64,000 nucleotides of DNA, taken from NCBI RefSeq assembly GCF_036346855.1, contig NZ_CP107841.1:5212001-5276000 (forward strand), in the 5' to 3' direction. This document shows, piece after piece, positions 1 to 8,030 of this stretch. Source of the DNA: Streptomyces europaeiscabiei. Lineage in GTDB: Bacteria; Actinomycetota; Actinomycetes; Streptomycetales; Streptomycetaceae. The notes under the pieces were generated by a model, which worked only from the letters and a program-made list of their open reading frames with translations, was not told the origin of the DNA and ran no database searches. Every line of letters begins with the position of its first letter. The first letter of the stretch is position 1. Both the position numbers and the translations under genes were made by a program.

Positions 1-1458
1 GAGCCGCCCCATGGCCATGGCCCCGGAAACGGCCACGGACATGGATCCGACGGTGGCCACGGCCACGGTTCCGGCGGCGGCCACGGTTTTGGCGGCCACG
101 GCTCTGGGGGCGGCCACGGCTCTGGTGACGGACATGACCAAGGCCCGTCCTCAGGCGGCGGCCACGGGCATTCCCACAGCCACAGCCACGGCCCCGCCGC
201 ACCCGTTTCGCAGCACCTGCGCAAGGTCATCGCGGCGGTGCTGATCCCCTTCGCCACCGCGGTGGTCGTGGGCCTCGTCGTGCTCTGGCCCGGCGGCGCC
301 CCGGCGCACGAGCGCACCGGGGTGGGCTTCGACCGACAGACGCAGCAGGCCACCGTCACCAAGGTCGACGAGGTCGACTGCTCGTCGGTGAACGCCTCGG
401 GCGGCACCCCGACCGGCGACACGTCCACCGCCGAGGGCTCGTCCGCCCAGCAGCAGGCAAACGGCACGTGCAAGAAGGCCACGATCCGGGTCGACACCGG
501 CGACGACAAGGGCCGTACGTTCACGGAGATCGTTCAGCCGGACCAGTCACGGCAGTTGGAGGAGGGCCAGGAGGTCGTGGTCGCGTACGAACCTGCCGCG
601 CCCAAGGACCTGCAGTACTCGGTCACCGATGTGAACCGGAAGTTCCCGATGGCGCTGCTCGCCGGGATCTTCGCGCTCGCCGTCGTGGTGGTGGGCCGCA
701 TGCGTGGTGTCATGGCCCTGGTGGCGCTGGCCATCAGCTTCCTGGTGCTGACCCTCTTCGTCCTGCCGGCCATTCTGCAGGGCTCGAACCCGCTGGTGGT
801 GGCGGTGGTCGGGGCGAGCGCCATCATGCTGATCGCCCTCTACATGTGCCACGGGCTCTCGGCCCGAACATCCGTGGCGGTGATCGGCACCCTGATCTCC
901 CTGCTGTTGATCGGCCTGCTGGGCTCTGGATTCATCGACTGGGCCTACCTGACCGGCAACACGGACGACAACACCGGTCTGATCCATGGGCTGTACCCGA
1001 CGATCGACATGAGCGGTCTGCTGCTCGCGGGCGTCATCATCGGTTCGCTCGGTGTGCTCGACGATGTGACGGTCACGCAGACGTCGGCGGTCTGGGAACT
1101 GCACGAGGCCAATCCGGCGATGGGGTGGCGGGGGCTGTACCGCGCGGGTATCCGGATCGGCCGGGACCACATCGCGTCGGTGGTCAACACCCTCGTCCTC
1201 GCCTACGCCGGTGCCGCGCTGCCGCTGCTGTTGCTCTTCTCGATCGCGCAGAGCAGCGTCGGCACGGTGGCCAACAGCGAGCTCGTCGCCGAGGAGATCG
1301 TGCGCACGCTCGTCGGCTCGATCGGTCTGGTGGCCTCCGTGCCGGTGACCACCGTGCTGGCTGCCCTGGTCGTCTCGGCCGACCGCCCGGGTGCCCCGGA
1401 AGCGGCGGCCGTGCCCGCTCCGGCACGTGGGGGGAGAGGCCGCCGCCGCAAGCGCTGA
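1..1458 (+). CDS. YibE/F-family membrane protein, 5' end cut by window
   Basis: The frame is open from base 1, so the gene starts upstream; 485 residues are visible. The first ~65 visible residues are almost all Gly and His with Ser/Asp (repeats such as GHGHGS and HSHSHSH), then a membrane anchor near residues 75-100, an extracytoplasmic segment with two Cys, and about seven hydrophobic helices in the C-terminal half, which is the YibE/F (DUF5134-unrelated, multi-TM) pattern. The C-terminus is a short Arg-rich tail. The family has no settled function; a His-rich cytoplasmic tail suggests metal binding, which is inference. A perfect hairpin follows the stop and separates it from convergent ssgA. 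Confidence 0.85.
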   Translation, partial: EPPHGHGPGNGHGHGSDGGHGHGSGGGHGFGGHGSGGGHGSGDGHDQGPSSGGGHGHSHSHSHGPAAPVSQHLRKVIAAVLIPFATAVVVGLVVLWPGGAPAHERTGVGFDRQTQQATVTKVDEVDCSSVNASGGTPTGDTSTAEGSSAQQQANGTCKKATIRVDTGDDKGRTFTEIVQPDQSRQLEEGQEVVVAYEPAAPKDLQYSVTDVNRKFPMALLAGIFALAVVVVGRMRGVMALVALAISFLVLTLFVLPAILQGSNPLVVAVVGASAIMLIALYMCHGLSARTSVAVIGTLISLLLIGLLGSGFIDWAYLTGNTDDNTGLIHGLYPTIDMSGLLLAGVIIGSLGVLDDVTVTQTSAVWELHEANPAMGWRGLYRAGIRIGRDHIASVVNTLVLAYAGAALPLLLLFSIAQSSVGTVANSELVAEEIVRTLVGSIGLVASVPVTTVLAALVVSADRPGAPEAAAVPAPARGGRGRRRKR

Positions 1459-1460
1459 AC

Positions 1461-1486
1461 CGTTACGGCACCTCGGTGCCGTAACG
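1461..1486. terminator. Bidirectional hairpin terminator between YibE/F gene and ssgA
   Basis: Perfect inverted repeat of 12-bp arms (CGTTACGGCACC and its complement) around TC, two bases after one stop codon and three before the convergent one. No T-run, as usual in this GC-rich group. Confidence 0.75.
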
Positions 1487-1489
1487 GGT

Positions 1490-1927
1490 TCACCCCGCGC
1501 TCTGCTCCTCCGCCAGGATGCGGTCCAAAGCCTCGTCGAGCAGAGTGTCGAAGTCGGCGAGGGAACGCTCCTGCCCGAGCGGCACGAGCTTGTCCGTACG
1601 GTCCAGGAAGGCCACCAGCGGCGCCGTGCCAACCCGGAACATCGCCTGGTCGGTGCCCACCTGGAGCCGGATCAGGACCTCGCCGAACGTCTCCGGATCG
1701 GCGGGCGAAATGTGGACGTCCCCGTCGCCGCACGGGCGCCCCACACCGTCGATGAGCAGCTCCCGCCCGAAGGCCCACGTCACCGGAGCATCGCCGGGCA
1801 GGTGGAAGGTCAGCCGCACGGCATAGGGATCACAGGTCTCGTAACGCAGCTCCACCGGGATGCGGAAGGAGAGCTCCTCCGAGACGAGAAAGCTCATCAT
1901 GACCTCTGCCTGTACCGACTCGCGCAT
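1490..1927 (-). CDS. ssgA: SsgA sporulation/cell-division activator
   Basis: SsgA-like protein (SALP) of 145 residues. The family is restricted to sporulating actinomycetes and controls septum-site placement and FtsZ assembly during sporulation-specific division. Recognised from the characteristic core (PVELRYETCDPYAVRLTFH, then TWAFGRELL and the FLDRTDKLVPLG tail). Two starts are possible: ATG at 1927 (GGGGTAGGCG upstream) or the ATG pair ten codons in, preceded by AGAGG, which would give 136 residues. The 98-bp gap to ssgR upstream should hold its promoter; SsgR is known to activate ssgA in S. coelicolor, and the gene pair here keeps that order. Confidence 0.95.
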   Translation of the reverse strand: MRESVQAEVMMSFLVSEELSFRIPVELRYETCDPYAVRLTFHLPGDAPVTWAFGRELLIDGVGRPCGDGDVHISPADPETFGEVLIRLQVGTDQAMFRVGTAPLVAFLDRTDKLVPLGQERSLADFDTLLDEALDRILAEEQSAG

Positions 1928-2025
1928 CGCCTACCCCGCCGTGTTCGTCGACTGGCCAGGAATCATCCGCCTGACACCTCTGGAAGTTTGCTGAAAGTAC
2001 ACGGGAGATCACAAGGAGTGATTTT

Positions 2026-3279
2026 TCAGATGCTGATAGAGATGGCGAGTGTCCCTAGTAGCTTTCCGATCTCGGTCTGCAACTGATGGGCCACCGGCAG
2101 CAGTCGGTCCGCCTGGTGCGAGGGCAGCGAGATGGCGAGGGTCCCGGCGGTCGTCCCCGCGGTGATGGGAATCGCGGCGCAGACCGTCCCGAGGGCGTAC
2201 TCCTGCCGCTCGACGACCGGTTCCATGCGCCCGATCCGGTCCAGGCGCCGTAGCAGCGTCTCGTCGTCACGGACCGTGTACGGGGTCAGCGACTGCACCG
2301 GATAGCGGTCCAGGTGGTCGCGGCGCGCCTCGTCGCCCAGTTGGGACAGCAGGCACTGCCCGATGGCGTGTGCGTGACCGGTCTCACGGAAGTCGGCCCA
2401 CTCCTCGACCGCCGGAGTGTTCGGGCCGTCGGCGACGCACTTGACCTCGATCTCGCCGTCCCGGTAGATCGCGAAGTACACGGGCACACCCAGCGCGTCC
2501 CGCCAGTGCGCCAGGGCCTCGCCCACCGTGCTGCGACGTTTCTGCTGCGCTCCGCTGCTGCTCAGCCGCTCGGCCGCCTCACCTAGAAAGAACAACCCCT
2601 TCTCCCGGCGCAGATAGCCCTCGTGGACCAGTGTGCGGAGCAGGTGGTACGCCGTGGGCAGCGCGAGCCCGGCATCCCGCGCCAACTGTTTGGCGGGCGC
2701 CCCGTGTTCTCGCTCGGCGACGGCCTCCAGCAGCCGCATCGCCCGCTGCACGGAGCCGATCAGAGTGCCGGAATTCGACTCCGCCGCGGTCGGCGACGCC
2801 GGGGACGGGATACGCGCTCCTTTCCCCGGACCGTGCCCGAGGGGCGACACAGGGCGTAGGGGCGCCGCCGCATGGGGCCGGGCCCTGGTCGGCGGTGCCA
2901 GCGGCTGCGCCTGTTTACGGGACGATGCCGCCCGTGGCTGCCCCTGTGCCTGAGCCGCCGACGCCGGTGACGCCGGTGACTGCGTCCGCACCTGGGACCG
3001 CGCCTGCTCCTGCGTCACGGACGGTTCGGGGCATCGCATGTCCTCCTCGCCCGGCGAGGTCCGTGGCTGCACTGGGGGAGCCGGGCTCTTCGGAGGCACC
3101 GTACGCGGCGGCTGCGGGACATGGGTTTCCGCGGCCCGGACACGCGACTGCTCGACGGCGGCCGCCGGTGCCGACCGGGGGCCCGGCTGTGTGGGCGGAA
3201 CGACGCTCTGTGTCGACCGGGGGCGCGGCCGGGCTGATGGAGAAAGCGGTTCTGCGGGTGCGGTGTCAGCCGTGGCCAA
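2026..3279 (-). CDS. ssgR: SsgR, IclR-family activator of ssgA, with long N-terminal extension
   Basis: IclR-type regulator directly upstream of ssgA, same strand. The winged-helix HTH covers about residues 172-235 (GSVQRAMRLLEAVAE, then LPTAYHLLRTLVHEGYL) and the IclR effector domain about 250-410. The first ~170 residues are Pro/Ala/Arg-rich and look disordered; typical IclR proteins are about 250 residues. The TTG start at 3279 is supported by GGGAG six bases upstream, but shorter versions from GTG codons (for example 2850) cannot be excluded. Identity rests on the IclR fold plus adjacency to ssgA, the known ssgR-ssgA arrangement. Confidence 0.85.
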   Translation of the reverse strand: MATADTAPAEPLSPSARPRPRSTQSVVPPTQPGPRSAPAAAVEQSRVRAAETHVPQPPRTVPPKSPAPPVQPRTSPGEEDMRCPEPSVTQEQARSQVRTQSPASPASAAQAQGQPRAASSRKQAQPLAPPTRARPHAAAPLRPVSPLGHGPGKGARIPSPASPTAAESNSGTLIGSVQRAMRLLEAVAEREHGAPAKQLARDAGLALPTAYHLLRTLVHEGYLRREKGLFFLGEAAERLSSSGAQQKRRSTVGEALAHWRDALGVPVYFAIYRDGEIEVKCVADGPNTPAVEEWADFRETGHAHAIGQCLLSQLGDEARRDHLDRYPVQSLTPYTVRDDETLLRRLDRIGRMEPVVERQEYALGTVCAAIPITAGTTAGTLAISLPSHQADRLLPVAHQLQTEIGKLLGTLAISISI

Positions 3280-3513
3280 GGGTCACTCCCGAAGCGCGAG
3301 GAGGGCCGCCCGTGCAGGGGACACGGGAGGAAGATGCGCCGCCCGCGGGGGTAGAGCCCGCGACGAGTTCCCGGACTCTAGCCGCCCGTCACCGCCCGCA
3401 GACGGCCCCGCCGGGAAACTTCCCTCGGGCGAGGGAACCTCACGTTCCTGTTACCGCCGCGCCCTGACCGGGCTCACCCACTCTCGCCTCACCCGTTACG
3501 CGGTGCCGGCTCC

Positions 3514-3726
3514 TCACCAGTCGCCGCGCGAGGAGGAACCCGCCGTGAACTTCCTTACGACGTAGACCAGTCCGCCGACCAGCGCCACGAAGACCAGCAC
3601 CTTGAAGAGCAGGCCCACCACGATCTGGACGACGCTGACTATCAGCCCCCCGAACACCAGCAGGGCGATGACCGGCACCGCGATCCACTTCACCCACCAC
3701 GGCATCCCCGCGAAGATCTCCCGCAT
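3514..3726 (-). CDS. Small membrane protein (DUF5326-like)
   Basis: 70 residues from the ATG at 3726, which has AAGGAG eight bases upstream; a longer reading from 3765 lacks such a site. After MREIFAGMPWWVKWI come two adjacent hydrophobic stretches (about residues 11-34 and 36-53), then a basic, Ser-rich tail. Probably a small two-helix membrane protein of the DUF5326 kind seen in Streptomyces beside ssgR. No function is known. The 234 bp between it and ssgR's start show nothing firm. Confidence 0.75.
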   Translation of the reverse strand: MREIFAGMPWWVKWIAVPVIALLVFGGLIVSVVQIVVGLLFKVLVFVALVGGLVYVVRKFTAGSSSRGDW

Positions 3727-3890
3727 CGCCCTTGCTCCTTGTGTCTCCACCCGTCGCCCCGCCACCGGGGCCCTGATTCCGGGCCTTCTGCTGTCCTGCT
3801 GTCGATGCTAGGGCCACGAGGGGGCCACCCGGGGGCTTCGCACCCCTTGTCCGTCCCTGATCGTCCCCCTAGGGAACACCGAAGCGGACG

Positions 3891-4208
3891 TCAGCCCTCC
3901 GGCGGAGAGAACACCACAACGACCCTCAAGTCCTCGGTGATGTGGTGGAACTTGTGGGCGACCCCGGCGGGCACGTACACGACACTTCCGCGCGCGACCT
4001 GGGTGGTCTCCAAGCCGACCGTGAGCGCGGCCCGGCCACTCACCACCAGGTACACCTCGTCCTGGCTGTGCGGCTTCTGCGGGTCTAGTTCGCCGGCATC
4101 GAGCGCGTACAGACCGACCGACATGTTCCGCTCACGCAGGAACTGCAGATAGGCACCGTCATTGGCGGCGCGCTCCGCCTCCAGCTCGTCCAACCGGAAT
4201 GCCTTCAT
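3891..4208 (-). CDS. Cupin-domain protein
   Basis: 105 residues from ATG 4208 (MKAFRLDELE). One conserved cupin barrel: motif 1 around QKPHSQDEVYLVVSG and motif 2 around GSVVYVPAGVAHKFHHI, so two His and one Glu of a typical metal site are present. Small single-domain cupins of this type may be enzymes or sensors; substrate unknown. A longer start at 4265 would run into the divergent gene's promoter and has no better ribosome site. Divergent from the membrane-protein gene that starts at 4266. Confidence 0.8.
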   Translation of the reverse strand: MKAFRLDELEAERAANDGAYLQFLRERNMSVGLYALDAGELDPQKPHSQDEVYLVVSGRAALTVGLETTQVARGSVVYVPAGVAHKFHHITEDLRVVVVFSPPEG

Positions 4209-4265
4209 CGACTTAGTCGCCCCTGCCCAGTGCTCGTGCCGATCGCTTCTGCCACGATCAGACAC

Positions 4266-4643
4266 ATGATGAATTTCCTAGTCAAGACGATCGCCAACGC
4301 GGGCGCCCTGGCGGTCGCCGTCTGGCTGATCGACAAGATCACGCTGACCGGTGACAGCACGGGCAAGGAGGTCGGCACGCTGCTGCTGGTCGCGCTCGTG
4401 TTCGGCCTGGTGAACGCCGTGGTCAAGCCGCTCGTCCAGCTGCTGACCCTCCCGCTGTTCATACTCACGCTAGGCCTGTTCACACTGATCGTGAACGCCC
4501 TGATGCTGCTGCTCACCTCGTGGCTGGCCGACGTGCTCGACCTGAGCTTCCACGTGGAGGGCTTCTGGGCCGCCGTCCTCGGCGGCCTGATCATCTCGAT
4601 CGTCTCCTGGGCGCTCTCCCTCGTCCTGCCCGACGGGGACTGA
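4266..4643 (+). CDS. YvlD/phage-holin-family membrane protein
   Basis: 125 residues (tandem ATG codons at 4266 and 4269) with four hydrophobic helices; begins MNFLVKTIANAGALAVAVWL and carries the FGLVNAVVKPLVQLLTLPL signature of the YvlD (DUF360) family, often labelled phage holin family IV. Despite that name there is no phage context. No Shine-Dalgarno sequence is visible, so it may be translated from a leaderless message. The stop is 8 bp before ptpA, so the two are likely co-transcribed. Confidence 0.85.
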   Translation: MMNFLVKTIANAGALAVAVWLIDKITLTGDSTGKEVGTLLLVALVFGLVNAVVKPLVQLLTLPLFILTLGLFTLIVNALMLLLTSWLADVLDLSFHVEGFWAAVLGGLIISIVSWALSLVLPDGD

Positions 4644-4651
4644 GGGTCCGC

Positions 4652-5143
4652 ATGACCTACCGAGTCTGTTTCGTCTGCACCGGCAACATCTGCCGCTCCC
4701 CGATGGCCGAGTCCGTCTTCCGTGCACGCGTTGAGGAGGCCGGGCTCGCCGGCCTGGTCGAGGTCGACAGCGCGGGCACCGGAGGCTGGCACGAGGGTGA
4801 CGCCGCCGATGCACGTACCGTCTCCGTCCTGGAGGCGAACGGCTACACCGGTGTCCATGCGGCACGGCAGTTCCAGGTCTCCTGGTTCTCCCGCCTCGAC
4901 CTCGTCATCGCCCTCGACGAAGGCCACCTCAAGGCTCTGCGCCGCCTCGCACCGACCGGGGCGGACGCGGACAAGATCCGACTCCTGCGCTCCTACGACC
5001 CCGCCGCGGGCGACGACCTCGACGTTCCGGACCCCTACTACGGAGGCATGGACGGGTTCGAGGAGTGCCTGGAACTCGTGGAGGCGGCGAGCCCCGGTCT
5101 GCTGGCCGCCGTACGCGAGAAGGTGGAGGGACCGGCCTCATGA
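4652..5143 (+). CDS. ptpA: Low-molecular-weight protein-tyrosine phosphatase
   Basis: 163 residues. The P-loop CTGNICRSP near the N-terminus is the CX5R active site (nucleophile Cys9, Arg15), and the general-acid Asp lies in the C-terminal DPYYGG. Dephosphorylates phosphotyrosine proteins in the cytoplasm; the S. coelicolor orthologue PtpA is known to affect antibiotic production. Its stop overlaps the start of the downstream PLP-enzyme gene as ATGA, which implies coupled translation. Confidence 0.93.
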   Translation: MTYRVCFVCTGNICRSPMAESVFRARVEEAGLAGLVEVDSAGTGGWHEGDAADARTVSVLEANGYTGVHAARQFQVSWFSRLDLVIALDEGHLKALRRLAPTGADADKIRLLRSYDPAAGDDLDVPDPYYGGMDGFEECLELVEAASPGLLAAVREKVEGPAS

Positions 5144-6285
5144 GCACGGAGAACCCCGCCGCCGGCCTCGGAGACGGCACCCGCACGGTACGGGCCGGGC
5201 TGCCCGAGCCCGTCAAGCACGAACCGACCCTCCCCGGGCCGGTCTTCGCCGCCCACTACCACCTGCCGGGCGAGCCCACCGGCCCGTACGCCTACGGTCG
5301 CGACCAGAATCCCACCTGGACCCTGCTGGAACGCGCCATCGGCGAACTGGAGGCGCCCGGACAGGACGACGTCGACACGGTCACCTTCGCCTCCGGCATG
5401 GCCGCCATCTCCGCCGTCCTGTTCTCCCAACTGCGCACCGGTGACGTACTCGTCCTGCCGAGCGACGGCTACAACGTGCTGCCGCTGGCCGGTGAGCAGC
5501 TGCGGTCGTACGGCATCGAGGTGCGCAGTGCTCCGACGGGCGGCGACGCCCAGTTCGACGCTCTCGACGGCGCCAGTCTGCTGTGGCTCGAGACGCCGTC
5601 GAACCCGGGGCTCGACGTGTGCGACGTGCGGCGGCTCAGCGAGGCCGCACGCGCGCGTGGCTGTCTCGTGGCGGTCGACAACACCCTGGCGACCCCGCTC
5701 GGGCAGCGGCCGCTGGATCTGGGCGCCGACTTCGCCGTGGCCAGCGGCACCAAGCAGCTGACCGGGCACGGGGACGTCCTCCTCGGGTACGTCGTCGGGC
5801 GCGACGCCTCGCTGATGGCCGCCGTACGGCGCTGGCGGAAGATCGTCGGCGCGATTCCGGGCCCGATGGAGGCCTGGCTCGCTCATCGCTCGCTCGCCAC
5901 ACTCCAGCTGCGCGCCGACCGGCAGAACGCCAACGCCCTGGCTGTGGCCGAGGCGCTCAAGGGGCGGCCCGAGGTGACCGGGGTGCGCTACCCGGGGCTG
6001 CCCGACGACCCCTCGCACAAGATCGCCTCCCAACAGATGCGGCGCTACGGGTGCGTGGTGTCGTTCGCGTTGTCCACCCGCGCGCGTGCCGACCGTTTCC
6101 TCGACGCGCTCCGCCTCGTGGACGACGCGACGAGCTTCGGCGGGGTGCGTTCCACGGCCGAGAGACGCGGCCGTTGGGGAGGCGACGCGGTTCCGGAAGG
6201 CTTCATCCGCTTCTCGGCCGGCGCGGAGGACGCGGACGATCTCGTGGCGGATGTGCTGCGCGCGCTGGCAGTTGCTACCGATTAG
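5140..6285 (+). CDS. Cystathionine gamma-lyase/synthase-type PLP enzyme
   Basis: 381 residues, Cys/Met-metabolism PLP-dependent enzyme of fold type I. Visible: YGRDQNPTW near residue 52, ASGMAAISAV at 84 (phosphate loop), AVDNT with Asp180 pairing the pyridine nitrogen, and the Schiff-base lysine in ASGTKQLTGHGD (Lys205). The family includes cystathionine gamma-lyase, gamma-synthase and methionine gamma-lyase; sequence alone does not separate them, though Streptomyces annotation favours the lyase. Start ATG overlaps ptpA's stop. A 14-bp perfect hairpin follows. Confidence 0.88.
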   Translation: MSTENPAAGLGDGTRTVRAGLPEPVKHEPTLPGPVFAAHYHLPGEPTGPYAYGRDQNPTWTLLERAIGELEAPGQDDVDTVTFASGMAAISAVLFSQLRTGDVLVLPSDGYNVLPLAGEQLRSYGIEVRSAPTGGDAQFDALDGASLLWLETPSNPGLDVCDVRRLSEAARARGCLVAVDNTLATPLGQRPLDLGADFAVASGTKQLTGHGDVLLGYVVGRDASLMAAVRRWRKIVGAIPGPMEAWLAHRSLATLQLRADRQNANALAVAEALKGRPEVTGVRYPGLPDDPSHKIASQQMRRYGCVVSFALSTRARADRFLDALRLVDDATSFGGVRSTAERRGRWGGDAVPEGFIRFSAGAEDADDLVADVLRALAVATD

Positions 6286-6303
6286 TACTCCGCTACGCAC
6301 AAC

Positions 6304-6342
6304 GGACGGTCCGAGCCTCCCCCCTCGTGGCTCGGACCGTCC
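6304..6342 (+). terminator. Hairpin terminator after PLP-enzyme gene
   Basis: Perfect 14-bp arms (GGACGGTCCGAGCC, 6304-6317, and complement 6329-6342) with an 11-nt C-rich loop, 18 bp past the stop codon. Confidence 0.8.
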
Positions 6343-6421
6343 CCGGTTCCGCACGCGAAGAACCGCGCGAACAAGGCTAGTTGACTCTGTGTCAGTGTCC
6401 AATCACAGTAGCGACAGGAGC

Positions 6422-6440
6422 CTATCGACTTATTTATAGT
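6422..6440 (+). promoter_or_regulatory. Candidate LysR operator/promoter
   Basis: AT-rich patch about 35 bp before the LysR start: CTAT-N10-ATAG inverted repeat (6422-6439), overlapping a possible -10 TATAGT (6435-6440). Fits an autoregulated LysR promoter but is a short match. Confidence 0.3.
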
Positions 6441-6475
6441 TGGGCGCTCCCAGGACGGCGAGGGGAGGGGCAATC

Positions 6476-7381
6476 ATGGATCTGGCCTTACTGCGCACGT
6501 TCGTGACCGTGCACCGGGCCGGTTCCTTCACCCGCGCCGCCGCCCTGCTCGGCCTCTCGCAGCCGGCGGTCACCTCACAGATACGCACCCTGGAGCGCCA
6601 GTTGGGCCGCCCGCTGTTCCTGCGCCAGGCCCGAGGCGTGACCCCGACGACCATCGGCGACGAGCTCGCCCACAAAGCGGCACCGCATCTCGACGCGCTG
6701 GTGGAGATCACAGAGACCGGCCTCGACGACGACTCCTCCTTGCGGACCCTCCATCTCGCCGGTCCACCGGAGTTCACCGCCGAGCGGGCCCTGCCCGCCC
6801 TCACCGAACTGACCGGGGACGACGGCCAGGGCTTCGCTCTGCGGGTCTCGTTCGGCAACTCCGACGAGACTCTGGACGGTCTCGCCGCAGGGCACCACGA
6901 CCTCGCCATCACCACCGCGCAGCCCCGCGGCGCCCTGCTCACCGCGGCTCCCCTCTGCGACGAGGAACACGTCCTGGTCGCCGCCCCGCGCTGGGCGGAC
7001 GAGATCGGTCCCGGGAAGCTGCGCCGGAAGGGGGCGCATGCGTTGGAGGCCCTTCCCGTCGTCGAGGTACACGAGTCAATGCCCTTCATCACCCGCTACT
7101 GGGCCTCGGTCTTCGACGCCCGGCCCGCCGCCTCCGGCACCGTTGTCGTCCCGGACCTCCGCGCGGTCCTCGCCTGCGCCATCTCGGGCGCCGGACTGGC
7201 CGTGCTGCCCCGCTATCTGTGCGACTGCGCCCTGGACCGCGGTGACGTCGTCGCGCTGTTCGACCCTGCGGTGCCCCCGCTGCGGACGTACTTTCTGGTG
7301 GTCCGTACCGGCACCCTGGCCATGCCGCACATCGCGCGGGCGCACGAGTGGCTGCTGGGGGCCGCGGCCAGGTGGTCCTGA
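6476..7381 (+). CDS. LysR-family transcriptional regulator
   Basis: 301 residues. N-terminal HTH (MDLALLRTFVTVHRAGSF, SQPAVTSQIRTLERQLG) followed by a periplasmic-binding-type effector domain from about residue 90. Start ATG 6476 follows GGGGAGGGG. Effector unknown; the neighbouring PLP sulphur-amino-acid enzyme lies upstream on the same strand and the regulated target is not evident. LysR proteins commonly autoregulate, and an AT-rich inverted repeat lies in its promoter. Confidence 0.92.
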   Translation: MDLALLRTFVTVHRAGSFTRAAALLGLSQPAVTSQIRTLERQLGRPLFLRQARGVTPTTIGDELAHKAAPHLDALVEITETGLDDDSSLRTLHLAGPPEFTAERALPALTELTGDDGQGFALRVSFGNSDETLDGLAAGHHDLAITTAQPRGALLTAAPLCDEEHVLVAAPRWADEIGPGKLRRKGAHALEALPVVEVHESMPFITRYWASVFDARPAASGTVVVPDLRAVLACAISGAGLAVLPRYLCDCALDRGDVVALFDPAVPPLRTYFLVVRTGTLAMPHIARAHEWLLGAAARWS

Positions 7382-7473
7382 GGCAGCCCCGAAAATCTCC
7401 GCGGAGGAGAGCGTCGTGGCGGGCCTGCTCGTCGTCGCAGGGGCACCCCGCGACTCTTCCTCGCTCCGGTGAT

Positions 7474-7487
7474 GTTTCACGTGGAAC
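7474..7487. other. parS: parS-like site, one mismatch
   Basis: GTTTCACGTGGAAC, one base off the perfect ParB site, in the gap between the LysR and Nudix genes. Confidence 0.6.
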
Positions 7488-7508
7488 ATGCAGGGCCACA
7501 TTTCTCCC

Positions 7509-7991
7509 ATGACCGTACGACCCGTGGTCAAGCGCACCGCCCGTGCCGTTCTGCTCGACGGCGACGACCTGATCCTCATCAAGCGGACCAAGCCGGGCAT
7601 GGATCCCTACTGGCTCACGCCGGGCGGCGGTGTCGAGCCCGAGGACACGACTGTCGTCGACGCGCTCCATCGCGAAGTGCACGAGGAACTCGGCGCCAAG
7701 ATCACCGACGTGGTGCCCTGTTTCGTGGACACCGTCGAGCACATCGGGGAGGACGGTGGCGCCACCGGCGTGAAGGTCCAGCACTTCTTCGTCTGCCGCC
7801 TTGAGTCCATGGACCCCTCCAAACGGCACGGCCCCGAGGTGGAAGAGCCTCTGGGCGAGTACGAGATCGTGCGCATCCCGTTCACCCGGGTCGGCATCGC
7901 CTCCGTGCACCTCGTCCCGCTGTCCCTGCGGCACTACCTGGACGGGAACATCGAGGGGGTACGGGCGATGCACGCGCCCGACCTGGGCTGA
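7509..7991 (+). CDS. Nudix hydrolase
   Basis: 160 residues from ATG 7509 (an ATG at 7488, right after the parS-like site, would add seven residues; neither has a clear ribosome site). The Nudix box is GGGVEPEDTTVVDALHREV followed by HEELG: the metal-binding REVHEE is intact, while the first Glu of GX5E is Thr. Hydrolyses a nucleoside diphosphate linked to some moiety; the substrate is not predictable. Stands alone between the LysR gene and the convergent globin gene. Confidence 0.85.
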   Translation: MTVRPVVKRTARAVLLDGDDLILIKRTKPGMDPYWLTPGGGVEPEDTTVVDALHREVHEELGAKITDVVPCFVDTVEHIGEDGGATGVKVQHFFVCRLESMDPSKRHGPEVEEPLGEYEIVRIPFTRVGIASVHLVPLSLRHYLDGNIEGVRAMHAPDLG

Positions 7992-8030
7992 CGCAACGGC
8001 TGCCGACCGCTCGGCCGAAGACCCCTGGGG

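Noticed and set aside
1..190. Short regular repeats that could suggest a repeat array or CRISPR
   Set aside because: Repeats are in-frame Gly-His codons without spacers.
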